Assembly (NCBI GenBank): GCA_050485745.1
Contig: JBJHBY010000046.1
Coordinates: 1-17,434 of the forward strand
Direction: 5' to 3'
Length of the DNA: 17,434 bases
Source of the DNA: JBJHBY01 sp050485745
GTDB taxonomy: Bacteria; Pseudomonadota; Gammaproteobacteria; Pseudomonadales; CAMLJR01
The translations under genes were made by a program, and so were the position numbers. How positions within the stretch are numbered: the stretch's first letter is position 1; each line of letters opens with the position of its first letter. Of the stretch, positions 1 to 7,405 are shown piece after piece. Under the pieces are notes generated by a model. It did not search any database. It was not told the DNA's origin and saw only the letters and a program-made list of their open reading frames with translations.

Positions 1-936
1 CTGATCGGCAGCGCCCAGCCCCTGGCCAGCCCGCCGGAGCTGGACCTCAGCTTCAATTTCCACCACCTGGATCTCGCCACCCTGACGCCCTATTCCGGCA
101 CCTACGCCGGTTACGCCATCGACCGCGGCCTGCTCACGGTCAACCTTGACTACACCCTGGGTGACGGACGCATCCGCGGCAACAACCGGGTCATCATCGA
201 CCAGCTGCGACTCGGCGAGCGTGTTGACAGCCCCCGGGCACTGGAACTGCCCTTGCGTCTGGCCATCGCCCTGCTCACCGACAGCCGCGGCGTCATGGAC
301 CTGGGGGTCGAGGTTTCCGGCGACATGGACGACCCGAATTTCCATATCGGCGCGGTCATCTGGCAGGCATTTCGCAACCTGATCGTGCGCACGGCGACCG
401 CGCCGTTCCGTTTTCTGGCCAACCTGGTGGGCAGCGAACGCGACCTCGATCGCGTCGAGTTCGAGGCGGGCAGCAGTGCCCTCACCGCCGACGCCGACGC
501 GGTACTACGGCGTCTGGCGGAAGCCCTGCAGCAGCGCCCCGCGCTGCGCCTGACCGTGGCCGGCCACTATCACCGGGAGCGGGATCTCGACGCCCTGGCC
601 GAGGAGCGACTGGTACGGCGACTGCAGCAGGCCGGCATTGATGAAGAGACCCTGGACCAGCGCGGTGCGGCATGGGAGCGCGCGCTGGAGCGCCTGTACC
701 GGGAGCAATTGCCCGAGGGTGAGGCGCAGGACAGTGCCGGGCGGGAAGAGGAACTGCTGGCACACCTCGCCCCGCCGGCAGCCGCCCTGCCCCGGCTCGC
801 GGCCGACCGCGCCCTGGCGGTGAAGCAGGCATTGATCAGCCAGCACGGGCTGGCGGGGGACCGGGTTCTGGTGGAGCGCGACCAGACCCCTCCCGGTGAG
901 AACAACGCGGTGCTGCTGGGGGCCGGCCCGATGTAG
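1..936 (+). CDS. DUF748 domain-containing envelope protein, C-terminal part (5' end outside window)
   Basis: The reading frame is open from the first base to a TAG at 934-936, giving 311 residues of a larger protein with no start in the window. DUF748 proteins are large AsmA-like envelope proteins of Gammaproteobacteria, thought to act in the periplasm or at the inner membrane; their molecular role is poorly defined. The visible part shows the alternating beta-strand pattern of the family (for example DLSFNFHHLDLATLTPYSGTY near the start and GVMDLGVEVSGDMDDPNF around residues 97-114). A family-typical IWQAFRNLIVRTATAPFRFL segment follows at about residues 120-139. After that comes a 'FEAGSSAL' stretch at about 154-161, followed by a helix and 'RLTVAGHY', resembling the start of an OmpA-like fold. 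The gene converges on acnA with a 96-nt gap. The family assignment is from recalled sequence character; function is not inferable. Confidence 0.85.
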   Translation: MIGSAQPLASPPELDLSFNFHHLDLATLTPYSGTYAGYAIDRGLLTVNLDYTLGDGRIRGNNRVIIDQLRLGERVDSPRALELPLRLAIALLTDSRGVMDLGVEVSGDMDDPNFHIGAVIWQAFRNLIVRTATAPFRFLANLVGSERDLDRVEFEAGSSALTADADAVLRRLAEALQQRPALRLTVAGHYHRERDLDALAEERLVRRLQQAGIDEETLDQRGAAWERALERLYREQLPEGEAQDSAGREEELLAHLAPPAAALPRLAADRALAVKQALISQHGLAGDRVLVERDQTPPGENNAVLLGAGPM

Positions 937-1032
937 CCTGCCGCCTTGGGGCACGCCCTTTTACCGCCACCCTCACCACGACCACGGATACCGTTGTGGG
1001 CACAGCCGCTGGCGCCGCGCCGCTGCAACAGC

Positions 1033-3687
1033 TCAGAGCATCTGCCGCAGGACGTGGTGCAGGATCCCGCCGCTCAGGAAATAGGCCCGCTCGTTGGCTG
1101 TGTCGATGCGACAGCGCACCTCGAAGCCATCGCGGCCGCCGTCCTCGCGCTCGACCTCCACACTCAGGGTCGCCCCGGGGCGCAGATCCTTTGACAGGCC
1201 GCGGATATACAACCGCTCGCGCCCGTTCAGGCCATGGCTGGCGGCGCTCTCACCCGTCATGAACTGCAGCGGCAGCACCCCCATACCGACCAGATTGGAG
1301 CGATGTATGCGCTCGTAGCTCTCGGCGATCACCGCCTTCACCCCGAGCAGGCTGGCGCCCTTGGCCGCCCAGTCACGGCTGGAGCCGGAGCCGTATTCCT
1401 TGCCCGCCACCACCACCAGCGGGGTGCCCGTGGACTGGTAGCGCATCGCGGCATCATAGATGGCCATCTGCTCGCCACTGGGAACATGCAGGGTAAAGCC
1501 ACCCTCCACCCCGTCCAGCATGCGGTTGCGGATACGGATATTGGCGAAGGTGCCGCGCACCATCACCTCGTGATTGCCGCGCCGGGAGCCATAGGAATTG
1601 AAGTCGTCGACCGCGACACCCTGCTCCACCAGATAGCGCCCCGCCGGGGAATTCGGCTGGATGGAGCCCGCGGGGGAGATATGATCGGTGGTGATCGAGT
1701 CTCCCAGCAATGCCAGGATGTGTGCCGACTCGATGTCCACCGGCTCCGGCGGCGCCTCGGTAATGCGCTCGAAGTAAGGCGGGTGACGCACATAGGTGGA
1801 ATCCGGCTGCCAGTCATAGGTGTCCCCCTCGCCCACGGCAATATCACGCCAGCTCTCGTCACCGCGAAACACGTCGGCGTATTCCTTGCGGAACTGGGCG
1901 GCGCTGACTTCGCCCACCAGGCGGGCGATCTCCTGGCTGCTGGGCCAGATGTCGCGCAGATAGACCGGCTCGCCGTCACTGCCGTGGCCCAGCGGCTCCT
2001 GCCCGAGGTCGATGCGGGTGGTTCCGGCCAGGGCGAAGGCGACCACCAGAGGTGGTGAGGCCAGCCAGTTGGCCTTGACCTGCGGATGGATCCGTCCCTC
2101 GAAATTGCGGTTGCCCGACAGCACTGCGGAAACCGCGAGGTCCCCCTGCTCGATGGCACTGGCCACCACATCCGGCAACGGCCCGGAGTTGCCGATACAG
2201 GTGGTACAGCCATAGCCCACCAGGTGGAACCCCAGCGCCTCGAGCGCCGGAGTCAGACCCGCCTGGGCCAGATAGTCGGTGACCACCCGCGACCCCGGAG
2301 CCAGTGATGACTTCACCCAGGGCTTGCGCTCCAGCCCTCGCTCCACGGCCTTCTTTGCCAGCAGGCCCGCCGCCATCATCACGCTGGGATTGGACGTATT
2401 GGTGCAGGAGGTGATCGCGGCGATGACCACATCGCCGTGATGCAGACGATGCTCTGTGCCCTCGATCGGCACCGCCGCCGTGGCCTCCGCACCGGTTTCC
2501 GTCAGGTAGTCATCAAAGGCAGCCGGCAGAGCGGCGAGCGACACCCGGTCCTGGGGCCGACGCGGCCCGGCCAGGGAGGGTTCGACACTGCCCAGATCCA
2601 GGGACAGGGACTCGGCGAATGCCAGCTCGACGCTATCGTCGCGCCACAAGCCCTGGGCCTTGCAGTAAGCCTCCACCAGTTCCACCTGGTGCCCATCGCG
2701 CCCGGTCAGGCGCAGATAATCAAGGGTTTCCGCGTCCACCGGAAAGAAGCCACAGGTAGCGCCGTACTCCGGGGCCATATTGGCGATGGTGGCACGGTCC
2801 GCCAGCGGCAGTGCCGCCAGGCCCGGGCCATGGAACTCGACGAACTTGCCGACCACGCCATGGCGACGCAGCATCTGCGTCACCGTCAGTACCAGGTCCG
2901 TGGCAGTCACACCCTCGCTCAGGCGCCCGGTCAGGCGAAAGCCGACCACCGCCGGAATCTGCATGGACACCGGTTGCCCGAGCATGGCCGCCTCCGCCTC
3001 GATACCACCGACACCCCAGCCAAGCACTCCGAGGCCATTGATCATCGTGGTGTGGGAGTCGGTACCGACCAGGGTGTCGGGATAAACCCAGGTCTCGCCA
3101 TCGCGCTCCCCGTGCCACGCCACCTGGGCCAGATACTCGAGATTGACCTGATGGCAGATGCCGGTCCCCGGTGGCACCACACGAAAACCGTCGAAGGCTT
3201 GCTGCCCCCAGCGCAGAAAGGCATAGCGTTCGCGGTTGCGCTGCATTTCCAGGGACACATTGTCGGTAAAGGCCGCACCATCGGCAAAGCGGTCCACCGT
3301 GACCGAGTGGTCGATGACCAGGTCCACCGGCGACAGCGGATTGATACGGCGCGGATCACCACCCGCGGCGGCCACCGCCGCGCGCATGGCGGCGAGGTCA
3401 ACCACTGCCGGTACGCCGGTGAAATCCTGCATCAGTACCCGGGCCGGCCGAAACTGGATCTCACCGTCGCTTCCGGCTCCGTGCTGCGCCACCAGCGTGC
3501 GGATGTCCTCCGCGGTGACGGTCTCGCCATCCTCGAAACGCAGCAGGTTCTCCAGCAACACCTTCAGCGAGCAGGGCAGCGCAGACAGGTCACCCAGCGC
3601 GGCGGCCGCGCGCTCAAGGCTGGCATAGTGGTAATCCCTTCCGGCTACAGAGAGCACGGAACGTGCCTGAAAGGTGTCCTTGGTCAT
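1033..3687 (-). CDS. acnA: Aconitate hydratase A
   Basis: This enzyme interconverts citrate and isocitrate through cis-aconitate in the cytoplasmic TCA cycle. The protein is 884 aa, close to the usual roughly 890 for AcnA. The three [4Fe-4S] ligands are visible: Cys428 in ITSCTNTSNPS, and Cys494 and Cys497 in YGCTTCIGNSGPLP. The 66-residue gap from the first to the second matches the spacing known in E. coli AcnA. The active-site region GKEYGSGSSRDWAAKG and the late motif LLGDSITTDHISPAGSI lie in the swivelling C-terminal domain. The ATG start is supported by a GGAGGA ribosome-binding site (3696-3701). No prpC or prpF gene is adjacent, so the methylisocitrate paralogue AcnD is unlikely. The gene is in the same orientation as the DnaJ-related gene upstream, but a 68-bp palindrome lies between them, so it is probably transcribed separately. 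I found no convincing promoter. Confidence 0.97.
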   Translation of the reverse strand: MTKDTFQARSVLSVAGRDYHYASLERAAAALGDLSALPCSLKVLLENLLRFEDGETVTAEDIRTLVAQHGAGSDGEIQFRPARVLMQDFTGVPAVVDLAAMRAAVAAAGGDPRRINPLSPVDLVIDHSVTVDRFADGAAFTDNVSLEMQRNRERYAFLRWGQQAFDGFRVVPPGTGICHQVNLEYLAQVAWHGERDGETWVYPDTLVGTDSHTTMINGLGVLGWGVGGIEAEAAMLGQPVSMQIPAVVGFRLTGRLSEGVTATDLVLTVTQMLRRHGVVGKFVEFHGPGLAALPLADRATIANMAPEYGATCGFFPVDAETLDYLRLTGRDGHQVELVEAYCKAQGLWRDDSVELAFAESLSLDLGSVEPSLAGPRRPQDRVSLAALPAAFDDYLTETGAEATAAVPIEGTEHRLHHGDVVIAAITSCTNTSNPSVMMAAGLLAKKAVERGLERKPWVKSSLAPGSRVVTDYLAQAGLTPALEALGFHLVGYGCTTCIGNSGPLPDVVASAIEQGDLAVSAVLSGNRNFEGRIHPQVKANWLASPPLVVAFALAGTTRIDLGQEPLGHGSDGEPVYLRDIWPSSQEIARLVGEVSAAQFRKEYADVFRGDESWRDIAVGEGDTYDWQPDSTYVRHPPYFERITEAPPEPVDIESAHILALLGDSITTDHISPAGSIQPNSPAGRYLVEQGVAVDDFNSYGSRRGNHEVMVRGTFANIRIRNRMLDGVEGGFTLHVPSGEQMAIYDAAMRYQSTGTPLVVVAGKEYGSGSSRDWAAKGASLLGVKAVIAESYERIHRSNLVGMGVLPLQFMTGESAASHGLNGRERLYIRGLSKDLRPGATLSVEVEREDGGRDGFEVRCRIDTANERAYFLSGGILHHVLRQML

Positions 3688-3695
3688 GCGGGCTG

Positions 3696-3701
3696 TCCTC
3701 C
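3696..3701 (-). promoter_or_regulatory. Ribosome-binding site of acnA
   Basis: The minus strand reads GGAGGA, ending 8 nt before the ATG at 3687. This supports the chosen acnA start. Confidence 0.75.
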
Positions 3702-3781
3702 ATGGCTCATGGCTGTAGCGAACGCTTATGCAGATACGCTACGTCAGGTGCAGGGGTTTGTCCAAATGATCCCGCTGCCAG

Positions 3782-3849
3782 GGCACCTCTGGTCAATCCG
3801 GCGATCGCTCAGGCCTTGCTGAGCCGTTGCCGGATTGATCAGAGGTGCC
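3782..3849. repeat. 68-bp palindromic element (REP- or MITE-like) between acnA and the DnaJ-related gene
   Basis: The left arm (3782-3802) starts GGCACCTCTGGTCAATCCGG and the right arm (3829-3849) ends GATTGATCAGAGGTGCC. The two 21-nt arms are complementary apart from one G-T wobble. Inside lies a second stem, GCTCAG (3806-3811) with CTGAGC (3818-3823), separated from the outer stem by a 4-nt internal loop and closed by a 6-nt loop. The right end directly abuts the TAA stop (3850-3852, minus strand) of the DnaJ-related gene. There is no T-run on either strand, so it is not a classic intrinsic terminator, although such a strong hairpin could attenuate readthrough into acnA or protect 3' ends of mRNA. 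The clean ends suggest a small mobile palindrome, but the flanks (CCAG left, TTAG right) are not a perfect target duplication. Copy number cannot be known from one window. Confidence 0.7.
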
Positions 3850-4440
3850 TTAGCAGGCACCGGCGCCGCGCAGCACTTCATAGGCCTCGCGCACCGACAG
3901 AAAGGCGGCACGGTCACCGCCGCGATCCGGATGGTGGCGGGCCGCCAGTTGCCGGTAACGGTGGCGGATGGCCCCCGCGCCGGCGTCGTGGGGCAGCCCC
4001 AGGGTCTCCAGTGCGCGCTGAGTGGCACCGGGGTCAAGCAGGCGCTGCCAGAAGCCCGCCAGCAGGGCGTCGACCTCGGTCACCGTGGTCGACACAAGCT
4101 GCCCGGGGTCGAGGTAGTAATCCCGCAGGCCGGTATCGGCCTCCGGCAGGTCAGCCGTGCCCGCCACCACGGGCCGGGGTTCTCCCAGAACGATGTGCAA
4201 TGGCGAAATCTCCAGCACGCGACTCTCCTCCAGCCACAGCCGGTCGCGCAGCCGATAGAGGGCGTTCATCACCAGAAAATGACGCTGGAACAGGGCCAGG
4301 GATGGCTCCGTGGCAAGGGGCGGAAACACCTCCAGGGACTCCAGGTGCCGGATCAACGCATGTTCCGTGACGCTGCCAGGCTGATCGCGCAGATAGCGCA
4401 GGATCGGGGTCTGCAAGGGATTGTCGTTGCGCAGGTCCAT
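3850..4440 (-). CDS. DnaJ-related protein with C-terminal J domain
   Basis: A protein of 196 aa from the ATG at 4440; a GTG two codons earlier (4446) is also possible, and no clear ribosome-binding site decides. Residues 1 to about 140 match the character of the DNAJ-related N-terminal domain found in gammaproteobacterial small J proteins (start DLRNDNPLQTPILRYLRDQPG; middle HFLVMNALYRLRDRLW). The C-terminal 55 residues are a J domain with the HPD tripeptide at 170-172 in ARHHPDRGGDRAAF, followed by the helix VREAYEVLRG. The HPD motif stimulates ATP hydrolysis by Hsp70 (DnaK), so a cytoplasmic cochaperone role is likely; the client is unknown. There is no Gly/Phe region or zinc finger, so it is not DnaJ itself. 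The J domain closes the protein and the stop codon touches the palindrome at 3782-3849. It lies 31 nt downstream of the dioxygenase gene in the same orientation, consistent with an operon. Confidence 0.85.
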   Translation of the reverse strand: MDLRNDNPLQTPILRYLRDQPGSVTEHALIRHLESLEVFPPLATEPSLALFQRHFLVMNALYRLRDRLWLEESRVLEISPLHIVLGEPRPVVAGTADLPEADTGLRDYYLDPGQLVSTTVTEVDALLAGFWQRLLDPGATQRALETLGLPHDAGAGAIRHRYRQLAARHHPDRGGDRAAFLSVREAYEVLRGAGAC

Positions 4441-4471
4441 GGCCACAGCATAGCAGCTGCCGCGCTACCGC

Positions 4472-5131
4472 TCAGGACGGCGGATCGGCTCGCGCGCTGG
4501 AGCTGCCATTGCGACGGAACCAGGCAGCGATGCTGTAACGGTCGCGATGGGCCGGCAATACTTCGTGAGGAAATTGCTCACTGAGAAAAAAGACGGCGGT
4601 GCCGGCCTGCGGCTGCACCGTGGCCAGATGCTGCCCGTCGTGCCCGTAAAGCACGAGTTCGCCTCCGGCGCCGGCTGGCCAGTCGGGGTTCAGATAGAAC
4701 ACGGCAGAGAGGATACGGTTGGAGCCGGGGGCCACCACCGCGCCTTCTTCTTCCTGAAAGGCATCGAGGTGACAACGGTAGAAGGCGCCCGGAGGGTACC
4801 AGGCAAACTGTGCCTCGACATCGAACAGGCCCATGAACAGCTCGCGATTGAGCGCCAGCCTCAGGGTTTCCAGCCAGTCCAGAAAGACCCGCTCGGCGTC
4901 GGCAGCCCGGTCCAGCCATGCGGTGCGGTCACGGCGGATGTCGCCGTCCAGCAGATGCTCCCGGCCACGACCGATGCCGGCGCGGGTCATCTCGCCGGCC
5001 CGCTCCCGGGCCTGCTGCAGCAATGCCGATTCCAGCGACGCCGGCAACACGCCACACAGCACGGCGTAGCCGGGCCCGGCGAGGGCGTCGGCGAGCTGCG
5101 GCAGGGCATCGGGCACCGCGTGCGGGATCAT
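4472..5131 (-). CDS. 2OG-Fe(II) dioxygenase, SM-20/prolyl-hydroxylase-like
   Basis: The protein is 219 aa from the ATG at 5131. The frame stays open upstream to about 5212 with further ATGs, but residues there (MPGGLPMAARFGVRC) look unlike the family, and MIPHAVPDALPQLADALAGPGY is a natural family start; only a weak AGAAGAG precedes it. Iron ligands fit the H-x-D...H facial triad: His121 and Asp123 in FYRCHLDAF, and His189 in SEQFPHEVLPA. Arg198 in RDRYSIAAWF is placed to hold 2-oxoglutarate. The stretch SAVFYLNPDW...GGELVLYG (about 142-163) is typical of the double-stranded beta helix. The family hydroxylates proline or related side chains of proteins using O2 and 2-oxoglutarate; in Pseudomonas a relative acts on EF-Tu. 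The substrate here is unknown. The gene is divergent from the two-component system and 31 nt upstream of the DnaJ-related gene. Confidence 0.85.
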   Translation of the reverse strand: MIPHAVPDALPQLADALAGPGYAVLCGVLPASLESALLQQARERAGEMTRAGIGRGREHLLDGDIRRDRTAWLDRAADAERVFLDWLETLRLALNRELFMGLFDVEAQFAWYPPGAFYRCHLDAFQEEEGAVVAPGSNRILSAVFYLNPDWPAGAGGELVLYGHDGQHLATVQPQAGTAVFFLSEQFPHEVLPAHRDRYSIAAWFRRNGSSSARADPPS

Positions 5132-5227
5132 GAAGGAGCTCTTCTGGAGGCCCGCGCATCTTACGCCAAAGCGAGCGGCCATGGGCAGGCCCCCGGGCAT
5201 GATCACGCCCACTCATAAGGTGCCGCG

Positions 5228-5251
5228 GACAGCGCCCGGGGCGCTGGCTGT
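5228..5251. promoter_or_regulatory. GC-rich dyad in the divergent intergenic region
   Basis: CAGCGCCC-G-GGGCGCTG (5230-5246) is a perfect dyad of 8 bp around a single central base. Overlapping it, GACAGC (5228-5233) and GCTGTC (5246-5251) form a second pair. The site lies between the dioxygenase gene and the response regulator, just upstream of the regulator's putative -35. An operator or a hairpin are both possible; no regulator can be named. Confidence 0.4.
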
Positions 5252-5258
5252 CAGAGCC

Positions 5259-5287
5259 GTGCCAATCAGTTAAGCTTGGCGCATAAA
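5259..5287 (+). promoter_or_regulatory. Possible sigma70-type promoter of the two-component operon, with internal dyad
   Basis: GTGCCA (5259-5264, 4 of 6 matches to the -35) and CATAAA (5282-5287, 4 of 6 to the -10) are separated by 17 nt, about 15 nt ahead of the start codon of the regulator. Overlapping the -35 and filling most of the spacer is the dyad GCCAA-N10-TTGGC (5261-5280), placed like an operator. Both boxes are weak matches, so this is tentative. Confidence 0.3.
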
Positions 5288-5301
5288 ACGGGAGACGGTG
5301 C

Positions 5302-5979
5302 ATGCACATACTGGTTGTCGAGGATGACCCCGACATGGCCACCTATCTGGTCCAGGGGCTCACCCAGGCCGGACACGAAGTGGAAACGCAGGCGGATGGC
5401 GATGCCGGCCTGGCCGCGGCACTGTCAGGCCGCTTCGATGTCGTGATTCTGGACCGCATGCTGCCGCAGCGGGATGGCATTGGCGTGCTGCAGACGCTGA
5501 GGGACCAGGGGCTCGACACACCGGTGCTGATCCTCAGCGCCCTCGGCGAGGTGGATCACCGGGTCGAGGGGCTGCATGCAGGCGCCGACGACTATCTCAC
5601 CAAACCCTTCTCCTTCGTCGAACTCACCGCCCGGGTTGATGCCCTGTACCGGCGCCGCCAACTGACCGGCGATGTCACCACGGAACTGGTCATCGGTGAT
5701 CTGCAGCTGGACCTGATCGGCCGCACGGCGCGGCGCAATGGCCAGGTCATCGACCTGTGGCCACTGGAATTCCGCCTGCTCGAGTATCTGATGCGCAATG
5801 CTGGCCAGGTGGTGACCCGGACCATGCTCCTGGAAAATGTCTGGAATCTGCATTTCGACCCCCAGACCAATGTGGTCGAGGTGCACGTGAGCCGCCTGCG
5901 CAGCAAGGTGGACAAGGGCTTCGGCGAGAAACTTATCCAGACAGTACGCGGAGCCGGCTATGTCATCCGCGAGCCGTAA
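5302..5979 (+). CDS. OmpR/PhoB-family response regulator
   Basis: A DNA-binding regulator of a two-component system, 225 aa. The N-terminal receiver domain (about 1-115) carries the acidic pair Asp8-Asp9 in VVEDDPD, the phospho-acceptor Asp51 in VVILDRMLPQRDG, Ser79 at the switch position and the conserved Lys101 in YLTKPFSFVEL. The C-terminal winged helix (about 125-225) has the family's EFRLLEYLMRNAGQVVTRTML and VVEVHVSRLRSKVDKGF helices and ends in IQTVRGAGYVIREP, the beta-hairpin wing. The ATG is preceded by GGAG at 5291-5294, 7 nt away. The last 20 nt overlap the kinase gene, so the two are translationally coupled. The subtype (QseB-, PetR- or CusR-like) cannot be fixed, and no obvious target operon sits next to it other than the divergent dioxygenase pair. 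Confidence 0.95.
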   Translation: MHILVVEDDPDMATYLVQGLTQAGHEVETQADGDAGLAAALSGRFDVVILDRMLPQRDGIGVLQTLRDQGLDTPVLILSALGEVDHRVEGLHAGADDYLTKPFSFVELTARVDALYRRRQLTGDVTTELVIGDLQLDLIGRTARRNGQVIDLWPLEFRLLEYLMRNAGQVVTRTMLLENVWNLHFDPQTNVVEVHVSRLRSKVDKGFGEKLIQTVRGAGYVIREP

Positions 5980-7375
5980 GCGCGCCTGGCGCAGCTCCAC
6001 ACTGCGGCTGGCCCTGCTCGCCACGCTGGCAATCTGGTTGCTGAATGCGGCGGTGGTACTGGTGCTGTACAACTTCACCCTGAATGCACTGGTCTCGGAG
6101 GTCATTGAGCGCATCGACCGCGACGTCGAGCAGCGTCTCTCGTCCTGGCCGAAGGAACTGCCGAGCAAGGCCGGGTTCACCCAGTGGTTGTACCGGCAAC
6201 TGGCCATCGATATCGCCGAAATGGAAGCCTGCGTCGCCCTGGCGGATGCCGAGGGAGAGGCCCAGCTCGGCAATATCGGCCACACCGACGCGACGCCTTT
6301 CCGCTACCGTGGCTACCACACCGTGCTGCACACCGGTTACCGCTGGCAACCGGATCGCCACAGCGGCCCCTACCACTGTCTGGTCAGCGAAATCCGCCTC
6401 CCCGATGGCGGCCTGTACACCTACGGGCGTCCCTTCGAGGACTACATGAGTACCATCACGGAGCTGAATCGACTGCGCTTCTGGGGCCTGCTGCTGACCG
6501 GGTTGCTGTCTGCCGGCATCGGCTACGGCATCGCCATGCGCGCCCTGCGCGGTATCCAGCGCATCAACGCCCTGTGTGAGAAAGTGGCTCATGGCGACCT
6601 CAGCCGCCGTCTCGCGGTGTCCGGCAGTGGCAATGACATGGATTATCTTTCGGAATCCATCAATCACATGCTCGACCAGATCGAGCAGCTGATGGGGGGC
6701 ATCCGCCAGGTGTCCGACGCCATTGCCCACGACCTGAAGACCCCCCTGGCACGCCTGCGCGGACAACTGGAACTGCTGCTGAACCTGCCGGAGCGCAGCG
6801 ACGAGGCCATCCTGGCCGTCATTGCCGAAGCCGACCAGGTGCTCGCCGCCTTCAATGCCCTGTTGCGCATCGCCCAGCTGGAGCAGGGCAGCCGGCGCCA
6901 AGCCTTCATCGATTTCGATTTCCGCCAGGTGATCGACAGCATGCGCGACATCTACGAACTGGTGTTCGCCGACAAGGCCATCGGTTTCCAGCTGGATGTG
7001 GAGGCCGGGGAGTTCCATGTCCTGGGGGACCGCGAGCTCTGGCTGCAGGCGATGAGCAACCTGCTGGACAATGCCTACAAGTACACACCGGAAGGCGGCC
7101 AGGTACGCATCAGCCTGCGCCACGGCGAGGGAACGATCATCATCGAGGTGCGCGACAGCGGGCCGGGTATCCCGGAGCACGAGCACGCCAACGTCTTCAA
7201 GCGCTTCTATCGGCTGGAACGGCACCGCGGCCAGCGCGGCACAGGCCTGGGCCTGAGCCTGGTGGCCGCGATCTGCCAGGCGCACCACGCCAGGATCGAG
7301 CTGGCCAATCGCAGCGGGCTGTCCGTGACCATTCACTTGCCCCAGGCACCCGACCAGGATGCCGGCAACGTCTGA
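5960..7375 (+). CDS. Sensor histidine kinase partner of the OmpR-type regulator
   Basis: An inner-membrane sensor kinase of 471 aa. Transmembrane helices lie at about residues 15-40 and 173-193, enclosing a periplasmic sensor segment of about 130 residues with no family that I recognise. A HAMP linker follows (about 194-247). The HisKA helix contains phospho-acceptor His257 in VSDAIAHDLKTPLARLRGQL. The ATPase domain shows the N box (NLLDNAYKYTPEGG, Asn367 and Asn371), the G1 box (RDSGPGIPEHE), the F box (VFKRFYRLER) and the G2 box (RGTGLGLSLVAAI). GGAG at 5950-5953, inside the regulator gene, precedes the ATG. The sensed signal cannot be inferred; two periplasmic cysteines (91 and 140) are present. 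The gene ends 30 nt before a convergent gene, with a short CCACC/GGTGG hairpin between them. Confidence 0.95.
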   Translation: MSSASRKRAWRSSTLRLALLATLAIWLLNAAVVLVLYNFTLNALVSEVIERIDRDVEQRLSSWPKELPSKAGFTQWLYRQLAIDIAEMEACVALADAEGEAQLGNIGHTDATPFRYRGYHTVLHTGYRWQPDRHSGPYHCLVSEIRLPDGGLYTYGRPFEDYMSTITELNRLRFWGLLLTGLLSAGIGYGIAMRALRGIQRINALCEKVAHGDLSRRLAVSGSGNDMDYLSESINHMLDQIEQLMGGIRQVSDAIAHDLKTPLARLRGQLELLLNLPERSDEAILAVIAEADQVLAAFNALLRIAQLEQGSRRQAFIDFDFRQVIDSMRDIYELVFADKAIGFQLDVEAGEFHVLGDRELWLQAMSNLLDNAYKYTPEGGQVRISLRHGEGTIIIEVRDSGPGIPEHEHANVFKRFYRLERHRGQRGTGLGLSLVAAICQAHHARIELANRSGLSVTIHLPQAPDQDAGNV

Positions 7376-7386
7376 CGGGCCGGCAG

Positions 7387-7401
7387 CCACCTTGAGGGTG
7401 G
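7387..7401. terminator. Possible weak bidirectional terminator hairpin
   Basis: CCACC-TTGAG-GGTGG forms a 5-bp stem between two convergent genes. It has no T-run on either strand, so only its location suggests a role in termination. Confidence 0.25.
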
Positions 7402-7405
7402 GGGT

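Noticed and set aside
976..999. Bulged hairpin CCACG-ACC-ACGG-ATA-CCGT-TGTGG between the convergent DUF748 and acnA genes
   Set aside because: It has a 3-nt bulge and no T-run on either strand; too weak to call as a terminator.
2437..3822. 461-codon ORF on the plus strand opposite acnA
   Set aside because: It lies antisense to an unmistakable aconitase, has no recognisable domain, and its His/Gly/Arg/Gln-rich composition is that of a GC-rich shadow frame.
4441..5212. Longer starts for the DnaJ-related gene (GTG 4446) and the dioxygenase gene (up to 5212)
   Set aside because: The extra residues are unlike the families and no better ribosome-binding site supports them; the shorter ATG starts were used.
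5963..7390. 475-codon minus-strand ORF spanning the whole histidine kinase gene
   Set aside because: Exact antisense of a gene with all kinase motifs; stop codons are rare in this frame because of GC-rich codon use. No ribosome-binding site or family match.
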